A stretch of DNA of 64,000 nt from Ehretia macrophylla (taxonomy: Eukaryota > Streptophyta > Magnoliopsida > Boraginales > Ehretiaceae), in the NCBI GenBank assembly GCA_037974665.1, contig CM075773.1, positions 29,791,853-29,855,852 of the forward strand, given 5' to 3'. Positions 49,042-61,900 of the stretch are shown here, one piece after another. The notes below the pieces were generated by a model. That model was given only the letters and a program-made list of their open reading frames with translations, was not told where the DNA came from and did no database searches. Made by a program: the position numbers and the translations under genes. Position 1 is the first letter of the stretch. Each line of letters opens with the position of its first letter.

Positions 49042-52000
49042 CTGTGCGCCGCGTAACTCCTTACGGATCAAAAGTTGAAGGCACCGGAGCGACGAATCCC
49101 TAGCCACAAGCCCCACGCCCTCGGTTTGCGGGCCCAGCCTCTACATGAAGTGAAGTTGTCTTGCCCAAGGTGCCATGTGATTCGGTAATAGAAATGTTAT
49201 GGATTAGGCTGTCATCCTTTTCGCGGCTCACGATGTACGATCTGGGACAGAAAAGCAGCGCAAAAAAAGAAAAATGTCCCGAAACTGATGAAAACGTTAG
49301 ATTTTGTGCTCTGAAAATAGGCGCAACTGAGCAGACTTGCTGCCCTCGTCGTAGAGCTCTCGAAGAGCTTTCCAACGGTATGCTGTGCGCCACGTAACTC
49401 AAAATGGATCAAAAGTTATGGGCACCGGAGTGACGGATACCTAGTTATAAGCCCCACGCCCTCTGTTTGCGGGCCCAGCCTCTACATGAAAAGAAGTTGT
49501 CTTGCCCAAGGTGTCGTGTGATTCGGTAACATAAATGTGATGGATTAGGTTGTCGACCTTTTCGCGGCTCACGACGTACGATCCGGGACGGAAACACAGC
49601 GCAAAAGAAGAAAAGTGTCGCACAACTTATGAAAATGATCGATTTTGGGCTCCGAAAATAGGCGCAATCGAGCAGGCAATATGCCGCCATTGTAGAGCTC
49701 TCAGAGTACTTTTCAACGGTATGCTGTACACCACATAACTCCTTACGGATCAAAAGTTATGGGCACCGGAGCGACGGATACTTGGTCACAAGCCCCACAC
49801 CGTCTATTTGCGGGCCCAGCCTCTACGTGAAGTGAAGTTGTCTTGCCCAAGGTGCCTTGGAATTCGGTAATAGAAATGTGATGGACTAGGTCGTCGTCCT
49901 TCTCGCGGCTCACGACATATAATCCAGTATAAAAAAATAACACAAAAGAAGAAAAGTATCCCAAAACTGATGAAAACGATCAATTTTGGGCTCCGAAAAT
50001 AGACGAAGCCGAGCAGGCTTGGTGCCCCCATCGTAGAGCTCTCGGAGAGCTTTCCAACGGTATACTGTGCGCCGCGTAACTCCTTGCGGATCAAAAGTTT
50101 TGGGCATTGGAGCGACGGATACCTGGTCACATGCCCCACGCCCTCTGTTTGTGGGACCAGCCTCTACGTGAAGTGAAGTTGTCTTGCCTAAGGTGCCGTG
50201 TGATTCGGTAATAGAAATGTGATGGAATAGGTTGTCGTCCTTTCCGCGGCTCATGACGTACGATCCGGGAAGAAAAAGTAGCGCAAAGGAAGAATAGTAT
50301 CCGGAAACTAATGAAAACATATGATTTTACGCTCTAAAAACAGAAGCAGCTGAGCAGGCTTGGTGCCCTCGTCGCAGAGCTCTAGGAGAGCTTTCCAACG
50401 GTATGTTTTGCGCCGCGTAACTCCTTACGGATCAAAAGTTATGGGCACTGGAGCGACGGATACCTTGTCACAAGCCCTACGCCCTGTGTTTGCGGGCCCA
50501 GCCTCTACATGAAATGAAGTTGTCTTGCCCAAGGTCCCGTGTGATTATATAATAGAAATATGATGGATTAGGTTGTCGTCCTTTTCGCGGCTCACGAAGT
50601 ACGATCCGGGACGGAAAAACAGCGCAAAAGAGGAAAAGTGTCCCAAAACTTATGAAAATGTTTAATTTTTGGCTCCCAAAACAAGCGCAACTGAGCAGGC
50701 TATGTGCCCCCATGGTAGAGCTCTCAGAGTGCTTTCTAACGGTATGCTGTGCACCGCGTAACTCCTTACGGAGCAAAAGTTATGGGCACCGGAGCGACGG
50801 ATACCTGGTCTCAAGCCCCACGCCCTCTGTTTGCGTCCCAGCCTCTACGTGAAGTGAAGTTTTCTTGCCCAAGGTGCGGTGGGATTCGGTAATAGAAATG
50901 TGATGGATTAGGTTTTCGTCCTTTTCGCGGCTCACGACATACGATCCGGGATGAAAAAATAGCACAAAAGAAGAAAAGTGCCCCGAAACTGATGAAAATG
51001 TTCGATTTTGGTGTCCAAAAATAGGTGCTGCAGAGTAGGCTGTATGCCCCCATCGTAGAGCTCTCGGAGAGCTTTCCAACGGTATGCTATGCGCAGCGTA
51101 ACTCTTTACGGATCAAAAGTTATGGGCACCGGAGCAACGGATACTTGGTCATAAGCCCCACGCCCTAGGTTTGCGAGCCCAGCCTCTATGTGAAGTGAAG
51201 ATGTCTTGCCCAATGTGCCATTGAATTCGGTATTAGAATTCTGATGGATTAGATAGTCGTCCTTTTCGTAGCTCATGATGTACGATTCGGGAGGGAAAAA
51301 CAGTGCAAAAGAAGAAAAGTGTCCCGAAACTGATGAAAACGTTTGATTTTGCGCTCCGAAAACTAGAGCAGCCAAGCAGGCTTGGTGCCTTCGTCGTAGA
51401 GCTCTTGGAGAGTTTTCCAACGGTTTGCTTTGCGCCGCGTAACTCCTTGCGGATCAAAAGTTATGGGCATTGGAGCGACGGATACCTGGTCACAAGCCCC
51501 ACGCCCTTTGTTTGCAGGCCCAGTCTTTACGTGAAGTGAAGTTGTCTTGCCCAAAGTGCTGTGTGATTCGATAATAAAAATGTGATGGACTAGGCTATCG
51601 TCCTTTCCGCGCCTCACGTCGTACGATCCGGGATGGAAAAACAGCACCAAAGAAGAAAGGATTCCCAAAACTGATGAAAATGTTCAATTTTGGGCTATGA
51701 AAACAGGCAGAACCGAGCAGGCTAGGTGTCCCCATCGTAGAGCTCTTAGAGAGCTTTCAAACTGTATGTTGTTCGTCGTGTAACTCCTTACGGATCAAAA
51801 GTTATGGGCATTGGAGTGACAGATACCTGGTCACAAGCCCTACGCCCTCGGTTTGCGGGCCCAACCTCTACGTGAAGTGAAGTTGTCTTGCCCAAGGAGC
51901 CGTGGGATTCGGTAATAGAAATGTGATGGATTAGGTTGTCGTCCTTTTCGCGGCTCACGACATACGATCCAGGACGGAAAAATAGCACAAAAGAAGAAAA

Positions 52001-52394
52001 GTATCCTAAAACTGATGAAATTTTCGATTTTGGTGTCCAAAAATAGGTGCATCAGAGTAGGCTGTATGCCCCAATCGTAGAGCTCTCGGAGAGCTTTCCA
52101 ACGGTATGCTATGCGCTACGTAACTCCTTACGGATCGAAAGTTATGGGCACTAGAGCGACAGATGCCTAGTCAGAAGCCCCATGCCCTCGGTTTGCAGGG
52201 CCAGCCTCTACGTGAAGTGAAGTTCTCTTGCCCAAGGTGCCGTGGTATTTGGTAATAGAAATGTGATGGATTAGGTTGTCGTCCTTTTCGTGGCTCACAA
52301 CGCACGATACGGGACAGAAAAACAGCGCAAAAGAAGAAAAGTGTCCCGAAACTAATGAAAACGTTCGATTTTGGGATTCGAAAATAGGCACAGC
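49042..52394. repeat. Satellite array 4, ~10 monomers with a 3-monomer repeat
   Basis: GTAGAGCTCT sites at about 49353, 49695, 50034, 50376 (as GCAGAGCTCT), 50716, 51056, 51398, 51739 and 52079. The variant TGGTGTCCAAAAATAGGTGC followed by GAGTAGGCTGTATGCCCC occurs at 51009 and again at 52031, about 1023 bp (3 monomers) apart. The array ends at AATAGGCACAGC where an LTR begins. Confidence 0.95.
52390..52394. other. Left target-site sequence ACAGC (variant of GCAGC)
   Basis: The satellite bases just outside the LTR start, at the same monomer position as the other three left-hand LTR junctions. The right-hand copy is lost. Confidence 0.5.
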
Positions 52395-55300
52395 TGTCAT
52401 GCCCCAACCCGGCCTATAAAGGTTAGACTAGGGTGTGACTAACATTCAAGTCATGTCTCGTACTTTACCGTTCATTAAGATTTAACACTTAACGTTTTGG
52501 CCTAAACTCCAAAATTTTTCGGAAAACAGGCAGCATAATGACTGTAATTGGGCTCTTTGGTTTGACCTAATTCTCTAAACGCCTCAAATTTCTCTAATCT
52601 CAATTTCATTTCCAACTAGGATTACCATTTAACATCAATTGAAACACCTATTGGTTATCTTGATGTCTCGTTTGATTTATAACTTAGCATGATACTATGT
52701 CTCGTTTGTTTATTTATTCTCGTTACAAAAGTACCTATTGATCTTAGCTTAAAAGCGTGTACCTGTTTAAGACTGGATAGGTTCATTTACTTAGTCCTTA
52801 CCTAATACGTCATAACCTATGATAGATACTAGCAGTGATAAATAGCAAAACGATCATAGTAGTGTCTAGTGTCTGTCTAGTAATATCAGTACAAACCAAA
52901 ATTAGACCCCAAATTACAACGGGGGTCTTTTTACATTACAAATAGCAAGCAACGTAAAAGAAATAGTCTTCAAGTAGCATAGAGTTCACAAGTAGCCACA
53001 ATCACGCAAAGCACACAAGGAAGGCAATCACTCCAAGGATTCATCGTTATGCACACCATCCTCGGGTACCTGTTCTTGATCTTCTTCACTTGAGATGATA
53101 AAAGAGGGTGAGTCCTTATGAACTCAGTGAGGGGGAACGAGAAATAGGTTTTGAAACTCATTTTTCGGTTCAACTTATAAAATCCTTTTGCAAGCATGAA
53201 TATAACAAGAATATAAGTACAGGAACATAAATACCAGTCTTTCCTCCCCGAGGTTCTCTAGGAACCAAGCGAGAGTACTTATACACATAGTAAAAGGATA
53301 CAGTGAGCTTTTGCTCTTAGATCAGTTCCAGAATCAGTTGTTGTGGCCGACTTCAAATCATCCCCTTAACACGCCAGGTGGGTGTAATCCGGATGTACCC
53401 CAAAATCCTACGACCCAACTCTCCGAGAAAGTCTAGCCCCCAAGCGAGAGAGGGAATGGGACCATGGTAGTCACGGGTGCACCGGCAAGCCCGATGCCGC
53501 CCGGTGTGCGTGATCGCTACCATGCCGACATGAAAGGTTGCAACCTTGTTTGCAGTGCATATTTATGATATTAACATATCACATTAGGAGGTCAACAAAG
53601 TAGGTTGCCTCCGGACAGTCATAAAATTGCACATTGACAAGTAAACAGGCAGGGCACGATAAGACAAGTAATTTCACTTGAAAGGCATATAGAGTTATAT
53701 GAACATTAAACGGGCACCCATGTAACACATGTAAATCAAGCCATATAACTCATTTCGAAGTCCACGTAATCAGGTGATAGGATTATTCAACATGCAACAA
53801 CATCTATGTGGGTTCAGATGCAGGAAAAGCCTATTTGTCAACATGCAATGATCAAAATTACATTTAAGGTTATAAGGGCATCTACAGGCAGCCTACTAAG
53901 CATATAATTCCACACAATATCCAAATGATCATCACTTAGCAAGACTACCTAGTCATTAGGGTTTCCATTTCGTGCATATCCGTGCAATTTAAGCCCCAAA
54001 CCAATTCAAAATCAATCTCAAGCCATGCATCATTTAATTCAACATCCTCAAACATTCAAAACAGCCCACACAACATCCCAAAGCTACAATCCCAAGCATT
54101 TATTTCAACAAGAGAAGTTACAACAATTTTTCTAAGCATAACACTAAGTGAAGCCCTTACTGCAATAGGCTGTTTTCTCACAATCATGATGATAAGCAAA
54201 CAATCTCCAATTCTAGTGAATAAGATGTCAAATTAAATCTTAAGAAGTCAACTAAAATCAGAAACAAATCTTGCATCATTTGGAGTTCGAGATCATTAGT
54301 TATAGCCAAAACAGTGGGATAGCACAAAACTGTCCAGATTTGCATACATTTCGATAATTGACATTTTTTGAGGTCCTTAGGGTCAGATTTAGCCTTAGTC
54401 CATTTCTGACACAAATGTCCAGAACTGAAAAATATAGCAGCAAACCAAATTTCATGCATTTTGGACATCATTTACTGAGTCAAAGCTAGTTCGTTATACA
54501 AGGTCAGTGCATCTATCAAAACCTGCTTCATTTTTTCCAGATTTCCAGATTTGGACACATTTTAAAGATTTGCCATTTTGAGGACCTTAGAGTCAGAATT
54601 AGCTTTGGCCTATTTCGTCGAAAAATGTTCAAAACTGGCGAAACTAGTGACCTACCAATTTTCATGGATTTTTAACATCATTTTCCTAGCAAAACTTACC
54701 TCGAAACAATTGGTCAGAGAGCTGTCACATAATCCAACTTCACCTATCATCACTTTCAAGCCAAGATCTTGCCATGCATGGTTGCAAAATCTTATGAACG
54801 AACATATAACTCAAGTACAGAAGCAAAGACATACTTTTATGAGCATGCATGTGGATTTTTGAAGGATTTTCAAAAGGTTTTAGCCCTCACCTTAGCAATC
54901 AACCAAGAGGATGCACAAAAACTTGTCGAAGCACAATTTTCTTCTTCTCCTTGGCCCAGCCTAGATTCCAACTAGATTTTCTCTATTTTTCCTAGCTTAG
55001 TGACCAAGCTCTTAGTACATGCATGAGGTTAGAACAAGAAGAAAAGAAATGGAAGCCAAGAAACTTACCTAGGGCCGAAATGAAAGTTCAAGGAGCATGC
55101 ATGTGTGATTCTTGCATCCTAGCTAGGTTGCTTGAGTTTCTTTGATTGTTGCTTGTCTTGATGCACCATGAATTGATGAAGATGAGCAAAGGATGGTGAG
55201 AACTCAGCCAAGGCCGAGAGAGAGAGAGAAAATGAGAGGGAGAAAGAGAAGATGAGAGGAAAATGAAGAAATGACAAAAAAACAAAGGCCTTGAAGTTTG

Positions 55301-55964
55301 ATGAGCATGTTCGGCCTTGGGCTTCCAAAATTCCTGATTTTGTGTCTTCAAGATGTGATTTTAAAATGCTAGCATGGGCAATGGTTGTTTGGTCGAACAA
55401 GGTAGAGGATTGAGGTGGTTTTGAGCATTTTTTTATGCATTGATAAGTGTTTTTGTCATAACTTGTCTAGAATGAATTGGAATTGAGCAAGCATGCATAA
55501 AACTTGATGTGGTGGTCGGCCAAGGCTATTAAAATTCTGAATTTTGTCATCTTTTGAGTGTTATTTAGTTGTGTGTTGAAAGTGCAAAAAGAACAAAGAA
55601 TAAAGAATAAGGAATGTCTAGTGTTTAGTGAATTTTTGTCTTCTAGTGAGTTGAATTAGGATTATAATATTGATAGTGGATTTTGTAAGATTGTTTAATA
55701 GTCTAGTGCTTTGTGTAAGATGCTTTATTGATTAGCGTGAGGGCATGCTTTCCTAGGTCTAGGGCACACACTACAAGGTAGGGCATGAACTACGAGACGA
55801 ATGCACATTTTTCAAGTAAATGCACGCAACCCTAAATGAATACACGTAATTCAATGCAAGGTACACAAAATGAACCCAATTCTCAAACTTAGGTCAAGGC
55901 ACGCAAATCTAGGTTAGGGTACACGAAATGAGGTATCGCACGCAAATGGGGGTCGGGCCTCACA
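52395..55964 (-). repeat. LTR, subfamily Z (3570 bp), a former 3' LTR
   Basis: Bounded by TGTCATGCCCCAACCCGGCC and GGGGTCGGGCCTCACA. The polypurine tract is still attached at the right, so this was the 3' LTR of a minus-strand element whose body and 5' LTR were deleted. Contains the palindrome at 53534-53547, the short conserved frame at about 53088-53164, and a GA-rich tract near 55215. Confidence 0.93.
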
Positions 55965-55977
55965 TCCTCCCCTCCTT
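55965..55977 (-). promoter_or_regulatory. Polypurine tract remnant
   Basis: On the minus strand AAGGAGGGGAGGA, adjacent to the LTR start. Only about 16-20 bp of internal sequence survive before satellite begins in an A-run (AAAAAAAATGTGATGG), suggesting an end-joining deletion using A-run homology. Confidence 0.85.
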
Positions 55978-58900
55978 AAAAAAAATGTGATGGATTAAGT
56001 TGTCGTCCTTTTTGCGACTCACGATGTACGATCCGGGACAGAAAGATAGCGTAAAAGATGAAAAGTGTCCCAAAACCTATGAAAATGTTTGATTTTGGCC
56101 TCCGAAAATAGGCACAACCGAGTAGGCTTGGTGCCCCATCGTAGAGCTCTCAGAGAGCTTTCCAACGGTATGTTGTGCACCGTGTAACTCCTTACCGATC
56201 AAAAGTTATGGGCACCAGAGCGACGGATACTTGGTCACAAGCCCCACGCCCAATGTTTGCAGGCCTAGCCTCTATGAGAAATGAAGTTGTCTTGCCCAAG
56301 GTGCCATGCTATTCGGTAATAAAAATATGATGGATTAGGTTGTCGCCCTTTTCGCGGCTCACGACGTACGATCCGGGATGAAAAAATAGCACAAAAGAAG
56401 AAAAGTATCCCGAAACTGTTAAAAATGTTTGATTTTGGGCTCTGAAAACAAGCACAGCCCAGCAGGCTTGCTGCCCCCATCGTAGAACTCTCGGATAGCT
56501 TTCCAATGGTATGTTGTGCGCCGCGTAACTTCTTACGAATCAAAAGTTATGGGCACCGGAGCGACGGATACCTAGTCACAAGCCCCACGCCCTCTGTTTG
56601 CGGGCCCAGCCTCTACGTGAAGTGAGGTTGTCTTGCCCAAGGTGCCATGTGATTCGGTAATAGAAATGTGATGGATTAGGTTGTCATCTTTTTCGCGGCT
56701 CACGACGTACGATCCGGGATGGAAAAACAGCGTAAAAGAAGAAAAGTGTCCCAAAACTTATGAAAATGTTTGATTTTGGGCTCCGAAAATAGGTGCAGCC
56801 AAGCAGGCTAGGTGCTCCCATCGTAGAGCTTTCAGAGTGCTTTCCAACGGTATGCTGTGCGCCGTGTAATTCTTTACGGATCAAAACTTATGGGCACCGG
56901 AGCGACGGATACCTAGTCACAAGCCCTACGCCCTCTGTTTGCGGGCCTAGCCTCTACATGAAGTGAAGTTGTCTTGCCTAAGGTGCCGTGTGATTCGGTA
57001 ATATAAATGTGATGGATTAGGTTGCCGTCGTTTTCGCGGCTCACGACGTACAATCCGGGATGAAAAAATAGTGTAAAAGAAGAAAAGTGTCCCAAAACTT
57101 ATGAAAATGTTCGATTTTGGACTATGAAAATAGGCGCAACTGAGCAGCCTTGGTGCCCCAATCGTAGCGCTCTCGGAGAGCTCTCCAACGGTATGCTGTG
57201 CGCCACATAACTCCTTACGGATCAAAAGTTATGAGCACCGTAGTGACGGATACCTGGTCACAAGCCCCACATCCTCTGTTTGCGGCCCCAGCCTCTACGT
57301 GAAGTGAAGTTGTCTGGCCCAAGGTGCCGGGGGATTCGGTAATTGAAATGGGATGGATTAAGCTGTCGTCCTTTTCGCGGCTCAAGACGTACGATCCGGG
57401 AAAGAAAAACAGCGCAAAAGAATAAAAGTGTCCCAAAACTTATGAAAATGTACGATTTTGGGGTCTGAAAACAGGCACAACTGAGAAGGCTAGGTGCCCC
57501 CATCGTAGAGCTCTCAGAGTGCTTTCCAACTATGTACTGTGCGCCACGTAACTCCTTACGGATCAAAAGTTATGAGCACCGGAGCGACGGATACCTGGTC
57601 ACAAGCCCTACGGCCTCTGTTTACGGGCCCAACCTCTACGTGAAGTAAGTTGTCTTGCTGAAAGTGCCATGGGATTCATTAATAGAAATGTGATGGATTA
57701 GATTGTCGTCATTTTCGCTGCTCACGACATACGATCTGGGACGGAAAAATAGTGCAAAAGAAGAAAATTGTCCCAAAACTGATGAAAACATTTTATTTTG
57801 GGATCTGAAAATAGTCGCAGCCAAACAGGCTTGGTGCCCTCGTCGTAGAGCTCTTGGAGAGCTTTCCAACAGTATGTTGTGCACTACGTAACTCCTTACG
57901 GATCAAAAGTTATGGGCATCGGAGCGACGGTTACCTGGTCACAAGCCCCACGCCCTCTGTTTGCAGGCCCAGCCTCTACATGAAATGAAGTTGTCTTGCC
58001 AAAGATGCCATGTGATTCAGTAATAGAAATGTGACGGATTAGGTTGTCGTCCTTTTCTCGGCTCACGATTTATGATCCGGTACGAAAAAATAGCGCAAAA
58101 AAAGAAAAGTGTCCCAAAACTATTGAAAATGTTCGATTTTAGGCTCCGAAACCAAGCGCAACCCAGCATGCTAGGTGCCCGCATCATAGAGCTCTCAGTG
58201 TGCTTTCTAACGGTATGCTGTCCGCCACGTAACTACTTCCGGATCAAAAGTTATGGGCCCCGGAACGACGGATACCTGGTCACATGCCCCACGCCCTCTG
58301 TTTGCGGGCCCAGCCTCTACGTGAAGTGAAGTTGTCTTGCCCAAGATGCCTTGTGATTCGGTAATAGAAAATGTGATGGATTAGGTTGTCGTCCATTTCG
58401 CGGCTCACGATGTACAATCCGGGACGAAAAAACAATGCAAAAGAAAAAAAGTGTCCCAAAACTGATGAAAAAGTTCAATTTTGGGCACATAAAATAGACG
58501 CAGCTGAGCAAGCTTGGTGCTCCTATCGTAGAGCTCTCGGAGAGCTTTCCAACGGTTTGTTGTGCGCCGCGTAATTTCCTACGGATCAAAAGTTATAGGC
58601 ACCGGAGCAACGGATACCTGGTAACAAGCTCCACGCCCTCGGTTTGCGGGCCTAGCCTCAACGTGAAGCGAAGTTGTCTTGACTAAGGTGCCATGGGATT
58701 CGGTAATAGAAATGTGTTGGATTAGGATGTCGTCCTTTTCACGGCACACGACGTACAATCTGGGACGAAAAAACAAGCAAAAGAAGAAAAGTGTACCGAA
58801 ACTGATGAAAATGTTCAATTTTGGCTCCGAAAATAGGCGCAGTCGAGCAGGATTGCTACCCTCGTCGTAGAGCTCTCGGAGAGCTTTCCAACGGTATGCT

Positions 58901-61900
58901 GTGCGCCGCGTAACTCCTTACGGATCAAAAGTTATGGGCACCGGAGCGACGGATACCTCGTCACAAGCCCCACGCCCTCTGTTTGCAGGCCCAGCTTCTT
59001 CATGAAGTGAAGTTGTCTTGCCCAAGGTGCCGTGTGATTCGGTAATAGAAATGTGATGGATTAGGTTGTCGTCCTTTTCGCGGCTCACGACGTACGATTC
59101 GGGACGCAAAAACAGCACAAAAGAAGAAAAGTGTCCCAAAACTGATGAAAATGTTTGATTTTGGTCTCTGAAAATAGGAGCAGCATAGCAGGCTTGTTGC
59201 CCCTATCGTAGAGCTCTCGGAGAGCTTTCCAATAGTATGCTGTGCGCCGTGTAACTCCTTACGGATCAAAAGTTACGGGCACCGGAGCGACGGATACCTA
59301 GTCACAAGCCCCACGCCCTCGGTTTGCGAGCCCAGCCTCCACGTGAAGTGAAGTTGTCTTACCCAAGGTGCCCTGGGATTCGGTAATAGAAATGTGATGG
59401 ATTAGGTTGTCGTCCTTTTCGCAGCTCACGACGTACGATCCGGGATTAATAAAATAGCGTAAAAGAAGAAAAGTGTCCAAAAACTTATGAAAATGTTTGA
59501 ATTTGGGCTCTGAAAACAAGCGCTACTAAGCAAGCTAGGTGCACCCATCGTAGAGCGCTCGGAGAGCTTTCAAACGGTGTGCTGTGTGCCGCGTAACTCC
59601 TTACGGATAAAAAGTTATGGGCACCGGAGCGACGGATACCTAGTCAAAATCCCCACGCGCTCGGTTTGCGAGCCCGGCCTCTACGTCAAGTGAAGCTGTC
59701 TTGCCCAAGCTGCAGTAGTATTCAGTAACAGAAATGTGATGGATTAGGTTGTCGTCCTTTTCGCAGCTCACGACGTACGATCCAAGAAGAAAAAACAGCA
59801 CAAAAAAAGAAAAGTGTCGGAAAACTTCTAAAAATGATTGATTTTGGGCTACGAAAACAGGCGCAATCGAGCAGGCAAGTTATCCTTATCGTAGAGCTCT
59901 CAGAGTGTTTTCCAATGGTATGTTGTACGCCTCGTAACTCGTAACGGATCAAAAGTAATGGGCACTGGAGTGACGGAAACCAGGTCCCAAGCCCCATGCC
60001 CTCAATTTTCGGGCCCAGACCCTACGTGAAGTGAAGTTGTCTTGCCCAAGGTGCCGTGGGATTTGGTAATAGAAATGTGATGGATTAAGTTGTCGTCCTT
60101 TTCGCGGCTTACGACGTATGATCCGGGACCCAAAAACAGCGCAAAAGAAGAAAAGTGTCCCGAAACTGATGAAAATGTTTGATTTTGTACTCAAAAAATA
60201 GGCGCTGCTGAGCAGGCTAGGTGCCCTTGTCGTAGAGCTCTCGGAGTGCTATCCAACGGTATGTTGTGCGACGCGTAACTCCTTACAGATCAAAAGTTAT
60301 GGGCACTGGAGCGACGGTTTCCTAGTCACAAGCCCCATGCCCTCTGTTTGCGGGCCCAGCGTCTACGTGAAGTGAAGTTGTCTTGCCCAAGGTCCCGTGT
60401 GATTCAGTAATAGAAATGTGATGGATTTGGTTGTCATTCTTTTCGCGACTCACGACGTACGATCCGGGACAGAAAAACAACGCAAAAAAAGAAAAGTGTC
60501 CCGAAACTAATGAAAACTTTCAATTATGTGCTCCAAATACTAGCACAATCGAGCAGGCTTGCTGCCCCCGTTGTAGAGCTCTCGAAGAGCTTTCCTACGG
60601 TATGTTGTGCGCTGCGTAACTCCTTACGGATCAAAAGTTATGGGCACCAGAGCGACGGATACCTAGTCATAAGCCCCACGCCCTCAGTTTGCGGGCCCAA
60701 CCTCTACGTGAAGTGAAGTTGTCTTGCCTAAGGTGCTATGGGATTCGGTAATAGAAATATGATGGATTAGGTTGTCATCCTTTTCGCGGCTCACGAAGTA
60801 CAATCCGGGATGGAAAAACAGTGTAAAAGAAGAAAAGTGTCCCAAAACTTATGAAAATGTTCAATTTTGGACTCTGAAAATAGGCGCAGCCGAGCAGGCT
60901 AAGTGCCCCCATCGTAGAGCTCTCATAGAGCTATCCAACGGTATGTTGTGCGCCGCATAACTCCTTACAGATCAAAAGTTATGGGCATCGGAGCGACAGA
61001 TACCTAGTTAGAAGCCCCACGCCCTTTGTTTGCGAGCCCTGCCTCTACGTGAAGTGAAGTTGTCTTGCCCAAGGTGCCGTGTGATTCTGTAATAGAAATG
61101 TGATGGATTAGGTTGTCGTCCTTTTCGAGGATCACGACGCACGATCCGGGACAAAAAAACAGCGCAAAAAAGAAAAGTGTCACAAAGCTTATGAAAATGA
61201 TGGATTTTGGGCTCCGAAAATAGGCGCAACAGAGCAAGCAAGGTGCCTGCATCGTAGAGCTCTTAAAGTGCTTTCCAACGGTATACTGTGCGCCGTGTAA
61301 CTCCTTACGGATCAAAAGTTATGGGCACTGGAGCAACGGATACCTAGTCACAAGCCCCACACCCTCTGTTTGCTGGCCCATCCTCTACGAGAGGTGAAGC
61401 TATCTTGCCCAAGGTGCCGTAGGATTCGGTAATAGAAATGTGATGGATTAGGTTGTAGTCCTTTTCGCGGCTTACTACGTACGATCCGGGATGAAAAAAT
61501 AGCGCAAAAGAAGAAAAATATCACAAAACTAATGAAAACGTTCAATTTTCAGCTCCTTAAATAGGCGCAGCCGAGTAGGCTTGTTGCCCGCGTAGTAGAG
61601 CTCTCAAAGAGCTTTCCAACAGTATGTTGTGCGCCGCGTAACTCCTTACAGATCAAAATTTATGGGCACTGGAGCAACGGTTACCTAGTCACAAGCCCCA
61701 CACCCTCTGTTTGCGGGCCCAGTCTCTACATGAAGTGAAGTTGTCTTGCCCAAGGTTCCGTGTGATTCAGTAATAGAAATGTGATGGATTAGGTTGTCGT
61801 CCTTTTCGCTGCTCACGGCGTACGATCCGGGACAGAAAAACAGCGCAAAAGAAGAAAAGTGTCACAAAACTTATGAAAATGTTCAATTTTGGGCTCCCAA

